Source: Azolla caroliniana (Eukaryota; Polypodiophyta). From it: a DNA stretch of 64,000 bases. The notes under the pieces were generated by a model. That model was not told the origin of the DNA and searched no databases. It saw nothing but the letters and a program-made list of their open reading frames with translations. Positions within the stretch are counted from its first letter, which is position 1. Each line of letters opens with the position of its first letter. The DNA lies in NCBI GenBank assembly GCA_043228905.1, contig JBHGNT010000005.1, positions 4,960,001-5,024,000 on the forward strand. Direction: 5' to 3'. Positions 45,711 to 57,679 of this stretch are shown here, one piece after another. A program made the translations under genes and the position numbers.

Positions 45711-47317
45711 TTCGCATAATAGAATACGCTTGATATTTCTTCACATGATAGAATACACTTGCTTCTTTGAGACTATAAAGGGTCTTTTATCATGTCACTT
45801 TGTTTCCTTTAGCCTTATGGTGACATAATAAGGCTAATCATCTTAAAAGAATCCAAATATTATTTGGAACTAGGAAATACTCACAAAGTAATAAAGTTAA
45901 GCTCTACCACAATTTGAAACTCATAGACCATTTTTAGCAAGCTAATCATCTTATAAGAATCGATCTAAACCATGTGCAAGTCTCATACATGTTTTAACGA
46001 GCTTAGAGCATTTAATACAAGCTAGCGAACTCAAAGACATAAAAATAGTAGTTTCTTGTGCATGTGTGTTCATTGATTATTTGAAAACAATCATCGATAT
46101 CAAAGAATAAAGTACTATAACACAACTTATAGGGATAAAATGACAACATTGGGAGAATATGGATCATACACACCCTTTGTATACTTGAGTGCTCAATAGA
46201 TCATTCAGAACCATCATCATACTCTGCAGGTGTATTGTACACACATGCATCTCCAACAACAAAAAACAAAGGAAATACTTAATGTAAGTAGAACTAACTG
46301 ATATTGTCGACTCTCGAGGATGGACTAAGAAAGGGAAGTTCTGTCAATGAAAAGGGGTTTCTAGCCTAATTAATATTGGTCATCATTTCACATGCTCCTT
46401 CTCGAAATCCCACTTTGTTTTCCATTTGTCGATGGGCATACATGAAATACTATGAGAAGCTTGTTATTTTCTTTGTACAATTTCACATTCTCTTGAAATA
46501 CTTCAATTGCATTGAGCGACGAGCCAACGGTATAGATAATTGTATGTAATGACAGATCACAACCAATGCTCCAATACTTGTGGCAGAAAAGAATTCCGCT
46601 TCAATGTTGGGAAGTAATATTCCAACAGTTTTGTATGTTTATCGTTACTAGTATGAATATGACCTATGTAATGAAGTATGGAACTCTGATCGTAAGAATC
46701 AACCTCTAAGTGTGTACCTTTGTAGTAATTTTATAAAGCTTTACATACTCTCGTTCGGATTAGGTTGACATCAATTACGATGCTAATGCAAATAAGCCCC
46801 CGTTTCAAAACCATAGATGAGAATTCCATTTCATATGACTCCTCCCCTAACTTGTAATTGAGCATTGGCTAGTGTGTTGTAAAATTAGCACTTATCCATA
46901 CTTCCAAACAAATTCTAGGCAAGCAACCAAATAACTACATTATGTTATTTCCAAAAATCCTTTACAATATTCCCATGGCTTGTTTATTGAAAATTACAAG
47001 GATTATTTGCCGCACTAATCTAGATAGTTAAAAACACAAACATCATGGGCATTTGTTGTCTCAATATTGTCAACCATGATTCTAGAGTCGTCGAAGAGGT
47101 TTAACACGTGGGGAAACCAAAAACAAATTAACAAAGTCTTTGTGATGTTGATTCCTATGTGCTGGCCTTCCTCTCTTGCCCATAGTAAGATCATGCGCAA
47201 CATCGCAAGAAATTTCCGATATGTTTGCTCTCTAGTCATGAACCTTTTATCAAACTCAGATCATTTGACTCATGAATTCTGATTGAAAACAGGAAATTTG
47301 GTTTAGCGCATAAAACG
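45711..47317. other. Non-coding spacer, no gene seen
   Basis: There is no convincing coding chain or structural RNA. The short frames at 47015-47239 and 47067-47282 overlap on opposite strands and show no domain. Confidence 0.55.
47311..47315 (-). terminator. Pol III terminator of tRNA-Asn
   Basis: Read on the minus strand, a TTTTA run begins only 3 bases after the mature tRNA 3' end. This is the usual oligo-T stop for RNA polymerase III. Confidence 0.6.
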
Positions 47318-47391
47318 CGCTCCAGGGAGGGTTTGAACCTCCGACCTTATGGTTAACAGCCATACGCTCTAACCAACTGAGCTACTAGAGC
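47318..47391 (-). tRNA. tRNA-Asn (GUU), 74 nt, no intron
   Basis: On the minus strand the sequence starts GCTCTAGTAGCTCAGTTGGT and has the anticodon loop CTGTTAACC with anticodon GTT. The acceptor stem GCTCTAG pairs with CTGGAGC (one T-G wobble), followed by discriminator G. The A box (TAGCTCAGTTGG) and B box (GGTTCAAACC) are intact. CCA is not encoded, as expected for a nuclear gene. The body closely follows the plant nuclear tRNA-Asn consensus, so it is probably functional. Confidence 0.96.
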
Positions 47392-50051
47392 TTGTTGAGA
47401 GAGGAGTTACTGTTGAAACTATTTAAATATGTAATAGATTTTGTCGGATACTGCACTTGCTTCCGAGCAAGAACAAGAGGAAAAGGAGGCATTGATTTGT
47501 ATGACAGGAAGACTCAGATCGAGCAAGCCATGGATTGACCTGGAATTGGCGAATTGTGTGTACAGACTTGAGATTAGCCGAATGCAGACAAGTCATAATA
47601 CTTTCAATATGAGTAGTTTCTGCGATTCCCTCCCCAGGGACGAGGACCTCCTCTTTCAACAAATCCGTCCAATGCCTGATAATGCTTCAATGTCAGTCAT
47701 TCTGCCATGGAGACCGCAAACGATGCATCCAGTTTATTACCCTTTGCCATTCTCGAACACACACATGGAAGAGACGCTGCAGGAATAACTAACTTACCAC
47801 AGAAAATAAGACTATCACTAACATTCACACATGGAACTCTCCCTAGGGCTAGGACTCCCACCAAATATGTCCGGCGCCCGGTCATCGTTCCTACCATGAT
47901 GGCCATTGGTCCTATTGGTGGGACTACCACTATGAGAATGACCAAGATTCATGGGTCATGCTTGGGGAGGTCCAATACCACATGTTGGCCGACCCACCCT
48001 AGCATAAGTTGGAGCAATAGTGAATCCGACAACAAGCTCAAGAGTTTCACCTTCGCCCTAGCAGTTTCGCTTGGAGACTCAAGGTAGAGACTGTATTCAC
48101 CACCACTGTTGCATCCTTGAAAGAACCCACATAGAGGTTAGTCAACCTGGTTGCTACCTACTGAAGGAGTTGTCGAGTGAACTGAACATTTGTTCTCTTT
48201 TTTTATGTTGTCTCATTTACTCTTGTCTTTCTCATTAAGTAGCATAAAGACATTGAGTAGTTAATCGATGGTGTTGGTTGTTTAAACAATTAGATAGACA
48301 ACATATATTCACTTAGTAGTATTGTTGTTGTGAAAATGCATATAATATAGTATTACGTGTGTGAAACTCCAACATAGGGGTTTTGAACAAGGAAAGGTTT
48401 GAAACTCTTATACTCTTGTCTCACAGATAGACCGCTCTTTGATACAATTAATGATCTCTCTCTTTTCTAGCTCCTTTAATTCTTTTTTCTCTTGAATAGC
48501 CAAACCTTCACTTTTATTGCTGGTAGAGGATAATAACTAGGGGGAGACACTAGTAGAGAATATTAGTTATTAGTTTTGGGTTCCTACTAGGTCTCTTTTG
48601 AGGAACCCAGAATGAGACAATAACTAGGGGGAGACACTGGTAGAGGACATGGCAACATACATCCTATTATGTTAACCTATGTACCTTTGTTTACATTTAT
48701 AAACAATATAGAGTGTATATTATGATTGTTTTGGTGAAGTCACTAGCGAAGATACCCAAGTGAAAAAAGGGATTGGATAGACCAAAAAGAGAAAAACCCT
48801 TCTTTGGTCAACAAGCAAGTAGAAATTTAATGAAGTAGACAAACTTATATGTTATTGTAAATGAACAAGTCATGTCATCTTCATAAGCCCATTTAATATA
48901 AAGCTATAATCTTTAGTGTGTATACATTTGCCATTAAACCTCACTTAATAATTCCTATTTTCTTGAAGACATTTTCATAAAGTCTTTTTATGTGGGTACA
49001 TCTTGAGTTTTAATGTATGACATAAAACAGATGCCATATTTGATAGAAGCTTATGCAAGCATCTCCTTTTAGACGCAATCTTACCTCTTCAAGATATGAA
49101 TGTGTTTAAAACCATCACCACGTCTTTTGTGGTTTTTGAGTGTCTACTATTTAGTCAAAGAAGCATGATGTTCAAGCAACCAAAGAGAGTATAAATTATG
49201 CCATGTCATAAAGGAAAGAGTTTTGCTAACTACAAATCTTTTTAGGGTAATGCATCCTTCTAGTAAATTGAACCCAATTAAGAAAGCATATTGGCATTCA
49301 AACACATTGTGTTCCTTTCAAGTTTCTAGGTAAATATGACCATATGAGAAGGATATTAATGGTTTCTCATCAACATGCTACTAACACCAACATTTTAGCT
49401 AAATTATCTTGATTCTTGACCATGTGAAAATCACATTTACATAGTTGTGATGAAAGAAAGAGCGCGAGAGAGAGAGAGAGAGTAAAGCGATATTGATGAT
49501 ATAATTCAATTGGTAAAGTTTTTTGACATATTTGATCATGTGCCCAATCCCTATATTTCATAATAGCATCATTGAGTAGTGAGTGAAGTTAGGGAGATCA
49601 TCTAGATTCTGAACCCAAGTCATGCATCGAAGGAAAAACTTAGCTACCAAATGGGTACAAGTTACAACCCTAATACCAAAGAGAAATAGAGATAAATTAG
49701 ATTTACAATAACGAGGATTAATTTCTTAGTATAAACACACTTTTGCGTGGTCATTTCTCGTTAATGTCGGTGAACATGGCAATCTTTTTCTTGGTGGCCC
49801 GCCACCTGATCTAGTAGTACCATATTCTCGTTTTGGTGTGACATTTGCATTTGATGTTGTGTTGGCGATGCACACGTATATAAGCATGTGTGGTTGGGTC
49901 AAAACCATACATATATTTCTGGTATATTATTGTTTTAATGGAGCCACACGACAAGCATTCCAATGATGGGATTGAGATGGAGATGATGTTCTCTCATAAG
50001 CATCGTCAGCATCCATTTGATATCGATGAGGCGAAGATGGTTTTCAAGGTA

Positions 50052-50082
<31 letters not shown>

Positions 50083-50345
50083 CATCAACATCTATAGACT
50101 ACCAGACAAGAACAAAATACGACAATCAATATACTAGGGATGGTGTCATTTACTTATTATCATTTCACGTAGATACGTATCGAGTGTGTAAAAGAGCGCA
50201 TGTGTAACAGGCAATATGAAGGACAGGTTACTTGGTGGCACACATTGCCATGTGCTTTTGTTGGGACAGACAGTATCTCATGGTTATTAACCATAGGGAG
50301 ACTAAAGTTATTACATATTGGAATTGGAATGGTCATGATGATTGA
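47392..50345. other. Spacer with an unassigned open stretch near 47441-48100
   Basis: Two overlapping plus-strand frames (47441-47788 and 47707-48087) are more GC-rich than their surroundings and have less biased composition, as a decayed gene might. They show no domain I recognise and no clear splice chain. The rest to 50345 is AT-rich and non-coding, with (GA)n at 49466-49482 and (TA)n at 50047-50082. Confidence 0.45.
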
Positions 50346-50378
50346 TGATTGATGATTGATGATCGATGAGGGATGACC

Positions 50379-50386
50379 TTCCAGAA
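50379..50386 (+). promoter_or_regulatory. Heat-shock-element-like core upstream of HSP21
   Basis: TTCCAGAA is a tail-to-tail TTCnnGAA pair, the minimal core of a heat-shock element, about 200 bp upstream of the HSP21-type start codon. Further TTC/GAA half sites are scattered nearby (for example TTTCGAGA near 50434). Binding is inferred from the gene family, since plant HSP20 genes are usually driven by heat-shock factors. Confidence 0.45.
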
Positions 50387-50442
50387 CGATCCTGCATGCA
50401 CTGGTCTTTCCTTTCTCAATCAATCGGCAGCATTTCGAGATT

Positions 50443-50470
50443 GTATATATATATATATATATATATATAA
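50443..50470 (+). promoter_or_regulatory. (TA)n run ending in a TATA-box-like TATATAAA
   Basis: A (TA)n tract ends in TATATAAACA about 115 bp before the HSP21-type ATG, a normal distance for a TATA box plus a leader of about 85 bp. A (CTA)n tract at 50552-50584 follows in the leader, directly before the start codon. Confidence 0.5.
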
Positions 50471-50553
50471 ACAATCCATGGATTTGAGCTTCATTTTATT
50501 CCAACAGAGAGGGACAGTACAGAGAGCGCGTGCGGCTGTGTGACAGAGAGAGA

Positions 50554-50584
<31 letters not shown>

Positions 50585-50586
50585 AG

Positions 50587-51966
50587 ATGGAGTCTCAAGC
50601 TTCTTCTTTGTTTATGGGCAGCAATGTAGCGACTCATGATGGTGTAGGTCATGTGAAGATGTCCAGTCGGGCATCTGGGACGATGGGGCTTGGATCTGGA
50701 GGCCATGGCCATACCTTGGTCTTGGTCCCCCCCAACTCTCGCCCCCGCCTCGCATGTTCATCACCATCTGTGGCAACCCGGGCTATGGCGACCACAAGCA
50801 CCAATGATGACAACCCACAGAGACCACAACAACAACAACAACAACAGAAGGATCCCACAAGCCTGTCGGCCTCCACCTCCCGTGGTGGCCGGACGCAACC
50901 GCCTATTGCCGGCATCTCCAGCCTTATCGGTACCTCCAAAAATCTTTCATGCCTCAAGTTCTTTTGTCTTTCCTCATCTAAAGAAAGCATGTAACTCTGT
51001 TTTTCCGATTCCACCTCTGTCTTGTATTGTCTGTCTCTCTTGTTTGTCTTGCTTTTGAACATTTATTTACACTTCAATTCCATGGAAATGGTTTTCTTGA
51101 GCAAAAATTAGAGGTGCTTGTTATAGTTAATAGGTCGGACTCCGGAATAAAGAACTGTAGGGATTTTTGGTTTTGGGATGCCGGAGAAAGAAAATGAGCT
51201 AACGAATGCAGCATTTTACACCTGGAGCAATGAACGGGCTTATTATGGAAAGAGATGATACCAAATTTGAACATGTTAGGGTTAGAGCTACCGTGAAAAC
51301 CAGAATTTATTAGCTCGTATTCATGTTTAATATTATGTGAGGCATGATACAAACATTAGGACACTTTCGAGGAGACAATACCTTTGTCCACCCTTCAATT
51401 GGTTTATTTACCATTTCATTGGTTTCCTAATTTGTTTACCATCAATCATCAAAGTAAAAATTATTGTAGTGCCTTATGTGATCATGTTTGGACTACTTCA
51501 TCTCTTTATTGACACTCTGTCTTTTCTTTTTCTTGTTCATCAAGATTATTGGGACCCTTTCAACTTTGGTACGAGAAGTTTGAGACAAATCATGGATACA
51601 ATGGATAAACTATTTGAAACATCCTCCATTGGTTTGCAAGACACAAGTCCATACATACGGTCACCATGGGACATCATTGAGGAGGAGGATTGTTACCATA
51701 TGCGGATTGATCTTCCTGGTTTTGAGAAAGATGAAGTTAAAGTGCAACTTGAAGAGAATGTCTTTGTGGTGCAGGCTGAGCATAAAACAACCGAGGTAAA
51801 AGATAAGTGGAGGACAAGAACCCATGGCAAATATCGTACAAGGATTGCCCTACCTGACATTGTTGATACATCGAAGATATCCGCTAAGTTAGATAAGGGT
51901 GTGTTGGATGTCTCCATTCCGAAGGTTAAAAAGGAAAAGAAATTGTTAGATGTCAAGGTGGATTGA
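50587..51966 (+). CDS. HSP21: Plastid small heat-shock protein, HSP21 type (two exons, 254 aa)
   Basis: Exons are 50587-50929 and 51545-51966, with a 615-bp GT/AG intron in phase 1 (255 codons with stop). The first about 110 residues are Ser/Thr/Ala-rich with few acidic residues, as in a chloroplast transit peptide, and contain a seven-glutamine run encoded by CAA/CAG. The amphipathic, methionine-containing segment LRQIMDTMDKLFE (127-139) is the hallmark of plastid HSP21. The alpha-crystallin domain spans about 155-254, with SPWDIIEEED, MRIDLPGFEKDEVKV and the C-terminal GVLDVSIPK (233-241). The protein is an ATP-independent chaperone that holds unfolding proteins in the stroma and at thylakoids, and in Arabidopsis HSP21 also supports plastid transcription. 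The methionine segment here is shorter than in typical HSP21. A mitochondrial small HSP is the main alternative. Confidence 0.88.
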
Positions 51967-51987
51967 GCAAGAGGTATAGAGGCATGG

Positions 51988-52130
51988 TGAATAAATGATG
52001 GTATAGTTTAGTCAACAAATAAATGATGGTATAGTTTAGTCAACAAATAAATGATGGTATAGTTTAGTCAACAAACAATAAATGGTAATCATGTATAGTG
52101 AATAAATGATGGTGTAGTTTAGACCACAAA
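51988..52130. repeat. 28-bp tandem repeat downstream of HSP21
   Basis: AATAAATGATGGTATAGTTT followed by AGTCAACA recurs three times between about 51989 and 52074, and a diverged copy follows at about 52101. It lies in or just beyond the 3' untranslated region. Confidence 0.8.
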
Positions 52131-55100
52131 CAATAGTTGGTGATGTAAAGTGCTATGAATAATGTACAGTGATAGATGTATTAGCATGTAGGAATATTAG
52201 ATACATATTGTAATCATATGTATTTGTGTGCAAACGATGTTCAATTTTCTTCTTGATTACAGTGTGGGCATTTTCATTGTTCATTTTATCATTGGATATG
52301 TTGTGCTCTGGTTGACCATTTTCTACTTTCATTTCCTTCAATTTATCATTTACATGTATCATGAAGTTGAAAAAATTGATTTTAATGTTAAGTTGTTGTT
52401 AGGATATTGATTGTTCTATGGTGCTTAGCATTCCTTTTGTCATGGTTGTGATGGCTTTGTCAATTGTATCATTAGAAGTGGTTACTTTCATTCCCTTGGT
52501 GATTAATGTTTGTTATTATATATTGTTTTGTGCCCACAACATTCCTCCTGTCATGGTTCCTGATCTTAATCCTTCATGTGAGACTTTTTACTATATTCAT
52601 GGTATTCTTGATCATAATCCTTCATGTGAGACTTTTTACTATATTCACAATTTTAATGTTGTCCTTCATTCATTGAAGGAGGTTGAGGAAGGTCATGGAG
52701 TTGATCATCAAGTTGATTACCCATGAGATAAATACAAGTGGAATGGTGTGTTCGTTTGGTGGTAGGAGTCGAGGATGTTGTGGAAAGCAACTCGATGATT
52801 AAGTAGAAGAGTGGAGATTGGTTCACTTTATTTTAAGCGCAATTGGAGTTGAAATTGGTGGTGGTTTTATTTTAATCACAAGTGGAGTTGAATATAGAGC
52901 CACTACAAGTGGATGGAGATGTTGATCAAAAGACCTTGAGTTGTGCAATTTTGAATGAGCCGCATACTACGACGACTATTATATTTCGGGAAAGGTTATT
53001 GAAGCGTGTCTCAAGTGTAAAAGAATATAAAAAATTATGATCAAACTAAAGATAATCTTTGTGGAGGCAATATCCAATGAAGCTTGGATTGAATTAGGTT
53101 AATACAAATGGAGAGTTTGTATTGAGGCAATTAACTCATGTATTTCTTTGTTCTTAGTTCCATGTTATACATTAAGATGTAGAGATATGGTTGTATGTGC
53201 TTGAGAGGGAATGTGAACGAAAAACTTAAGAGCACATATTTGATGAGCATTCATGATACACATAAAGTGGTTAAATGATCATACAAAGACATGATTCAAT
53301 AGATAAAACTAACTAATGTTTTCATTTACTCCTTCAAATGTTAGAATTTGTTTGGTTTTGATTTTGACTAATGAATTCCTTTTGTGGATAAAGTCATGGC
53401 CACAATAATTCACATGCTATTCTCCTTCTCTATATATTGTTTGTGTACAATTATGAAAATATTCACAATTCCTTGAGTTAACAAAAGAAAAATAGGTATG
53501 CTCTTAGATAGTGCCAACCAGTGTTATGGTTTAGATTGAATTGTGATATGAATTCTTTTGGGAGGCTACGTTTAAGAAATTCATTCTTGTCCACTTGCCG
53601 GTGACTTCAATGAAGAAGTTCATCCTTTTTGAAGTAGCTCAAGTGATCCATAGAATTTGGTTCTCAAAGATTCCTATTCCGTCTACACATACTATATTTC
53701 TTTTGTTATTTTGTTACTAATTATATGTTGCAAGAAGGAATTTGGAATGGACCTAATTTATTTTGAAGAAAAAAACTGACTCATTATCTCCAATATACAC
53801 CTACTATTTTTCTTTTTGCCCAAAAAGAGTATGGAAGGCAATTGGAAGGAAATCTTGTTGTGAATGGGGAAATCATTTAAAAACAAGATTGAACAAACAA
53901 GAAATATTAAAGAAGGAATATTGTGATAGGGGCTTATGTCTAGAGAGTTGACAAAATTCCAAGAAATATTGTGATATGGAGTTATGAGCCACCTATTTGT
54001 CACGAATGTAAGTGGAAATTCACAAGGTGTTGCAACTATGTATCGAGGAGATGTTGAGCGGTAATTATGGTATACTGAAGTGGGAGCATGGTATTGGTTT
54101 TTATTGCACCAAGCATCTCTTCATGAAGCAAAAGGTGGAAAAGAATTTGCCCTTTTTAGGTGACATCGTAGCATTCTTTTAAGCTAATTTAGCCCGTCTT
54201 TAAATGTATAAGGAGCATGCTATGAAAACATTGCCTTCATCCATGGGATATTATAAGCTAATAATTTCCAACTTTGGATAGAAATATGATGGAGTATGGT
54301 AATATTTCTTGTGTCTTAAAGAAGTGGCATCCACTTGAAAACAAATCCACTTTCACTTAGCATACCTCAAAGGGTGGTTCTTATTCTTGAGATCACTTTC
54401 ACGAGTCTAATAATTTCTTCCAATTTCACCTTTGCACATCTCAAGGGTGGTTCAAACAATAGCATACCATTGTTTAATCGTGAAGGCTATGTTGCAAATG
54501 ATCACGAATATTATTGAGTCCTTTTCTTTTATAGTGTGTTGCCTCATTAGGATCAAGGAATGAGAGTTTGGAAATACCAATATTATATATTTATGGTGGT
54601 ATATCATATCACACAACTTTCTCTCTTTTCCATGTTCCAAAATCTTCCTCAAATAAACATTTTTATGTCACTCAATTAAACATAATATCTCTAAACTATT
54701 AACATCTCATAATGGAACATACAGTACAACTATATTTTAAGTACTCCTATTAGTTTTGTAGCGAACTAAAGTGAATCGTGAAACCATGTAAAAGTTAGAT
54801 TATGCCTCCCCAAAAGAATTGCATATCTAGGCATTTCTCATTTACGAGACTTTTGATTATCATCTATAGCATTTCCCAACAACATTCTATGATTATTTTA
54901 ATTCTTTGCCAACTCATATAAGGGTTCTCTTCTGAACGGTTATCATGCCATATATCAAGGTATCTTTCATTAGAAAATTTTAAAATTTCTCCCGCTTGAA
55001 GTTTGTGCCACTTGGGTAGATGTGCCGACTTTTTGTATCAAGACTGAAGCCAAATTTTGATTGTACACAACTTTTTGATGCATCAATCATGCTAATTGGA

Positions 55101-57679
55101 GTTTGGCCCAACGAGTATAGATTATGCACAACAACAAGAATAATAATCATATACATATCCATACGCATGATTTTTTGGGCAGATTATCATAGTTATGAGC
55201 TTCTCATTGGCATGTCGGATTACCTCTGAATCATACATCTCATCATTTAAGTTAGGGGATTACATTCAAGAAATACCCTTACACTACATGATCCAACATT
55301 GAATGCATCCCCACCACTTAATGGTGCTAATTTCCGGGGAATGTTTAGTCATTAGAACTTCTTGTAGGAATGAAAGGGACATGAGAGATATTTATCATGG
55401 ACTTCAGAGGAAGTTATTCTGTTTGTTTGAAATTTGAAAAATGTATTCATAGTATGTTCTTATAAAGACATGGACACTGTAGCATGACAAACCCAATAGA
55501 ACCTAGGAGTTACTATATTGTTGTCATAGAAGGTAGAGGTAACATATGGGTTAAAAGTTTGAACGTAAATCTACATCAGTCTTGCATTATGTTAATTTCT
55601 CATATAAAAATCATTGAAGAATAACACAACATTTCAACCACACAAGTGTCTCTTCCAACTCAGGATGTAATGATGGTGAATAAATCATGGAGATATAAAA
55701 CTATTTCTCCCATTCTCATTCTGAATGAATGATATATTATAACCTATTATACTTTCTATAGATATATCATATAAGTTGGATTTTATTATTGTCTTGCCTC
55801 CTAGGTAAAAAAATATGACAACGGGGTCAAAGTGAAACAATTTCCTATCATATACGCGGAGTTGATAGGTGGCTTTATATATTGAAGAAGTTTAAGAATG
55901 AACGTTGCAGCTTGAGAGAGAAAGAAAGATTACTCAAATGATAACAATATGTTAATGTCCTTTGAAGGTCACAAACAAGGCACAAATTGCATTTTGTTTT
56001 TTAAGATTCGTTGTATATTGCTTAAATTGATAGTGCACATGCCACGAATGCTTTATGTGATAGTTCTTATATCTGATCTTGTGGTTAATACATAATGTGC
56101 AGATGTGATTTTCTCTAACAAGAAAATTGATTGTTGTGGAAGAGTGCCAACAATTGATATGAGTTTGTGCAAGAGGTTCATTCATTATTAGCTCAGTTTT
56201 GAAAGCAATGTAACATTGAAAAGTGGTCGACAATGTAACATTGAAAAGTGCTTGAGACTTCCAACCTAATCATCATGGTCATTCGTAGGCAAAATATAGG
56301 AAGTTTTATTGATTAGTGCACTCAACCCCAATTTGGGTTTATTAGCTTTATAATTATGTATTAGTGTTCCAAAATCGACATATGTTTTGGTTACAATTAT
56401 TAATGTAAAAGCTATAAAGGTGTGTGAATTTTAATTGGTACATGCGAGATAATGAGACAATTCTCAAGGAGGGGAGATCCAAGACTCCAAAGGAAAACTT
56501 TGGAGTTGTAAAGTATCCATCTCGGTCAATGCGAGTCTTTTTCATTCATACATGTACTAGGTAGATGATTTTCATATGGGACATATTTGTATGACTTCAT
56601 TCTTTGGCTTAATTTATTACACCATCATATATTTTTGTGTACATCGATTTTGAGGCACCTAGTTAGTTATGGACAAGGATAAATAAAGAAGCTTAAAGGG
56701 GCCAATGCCCAATGATACATGATAAGGTAAAGGTAATTTTTGGAATAGATGTGTATGGAGTGGTTGCACTCTCTAGTGTAAGGGCATGACTGCCCTTGTG
56801 ATATCACACTCCATAACAACTATAACTTCTCATACACCACGAAAAAAGAAATGTTTAAGATGCGACAAACGAGAAGAAGGTACCATGATAATGCAAGTCT
56901 TTCAAGGCCGAGTACAAGTTCCTAGAAAGCCAAAACAAAGAAGAGTTGTTCGAGGAGGGCATTGGCCCCGGGGGAATTGCATGAAACTATGGGTTAAAGT
57001 TCATTCGGTATCACAACTTCATGTTTAGAACGTTGGTAATATTTCACATATGTTGGTAATTATTATATAAATACCTTATATATGACATTATAAGCATACA
57101 ACATCTGATTTATATTACTTGATTTGCTCTAAATGTATCAGGAATCTCAACTCCGAGAAATTGATGTTCTTCTCCTCTTGAGTTTCACATTGATAGTTGT
57201 TTGCTTTCTTTAACGAATGTCTCTACGAATCAATTGTTCGGTCACTGCACGTTGAAATGTGTATGGAAATTCTTCAACTCACACTTGTGTTTCAAACATC
57301 TTGGGCACATGCAGAAAAACTATGTAAGTGCTCTAGAAAAACCTACCTATTGTTATATAGTCGATGTTGTCGTTAATGCCACTCCAATTCTAACCTAGGA
57401 ATGAATCCACATTATAATAAGTTACAAATAATGCATATGAAACTAACTTACATGGGTCAATAAATACTATCAAATTCAATCAACAATTTGACTTATTTGC
57501 ACATAGATATTCAATTAGACTTATAACTTTAGTTTCAGCCTCTAATTTGCTTGTTAAACTGATTCAATTGATGTGCTATTTACTATTTTTGACTCATCAT
57601 TAAATGTAGATTAGTCACAACCATCATATAAAGTGGTGATTAAGGATATGCTCTTAATGTGCAGTTCTGATTAATTAAG
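52131..57679. other. Non-coding spacer, no gene seen
   Basis: AT-rich sequence with only short frames and no domain or splice chain. A 54-bp direct duplication around AATCCTTCATGTGAGACTTT lies at about 52568-52660. The rest looks like decayed repeats. Confidence 0.55.
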
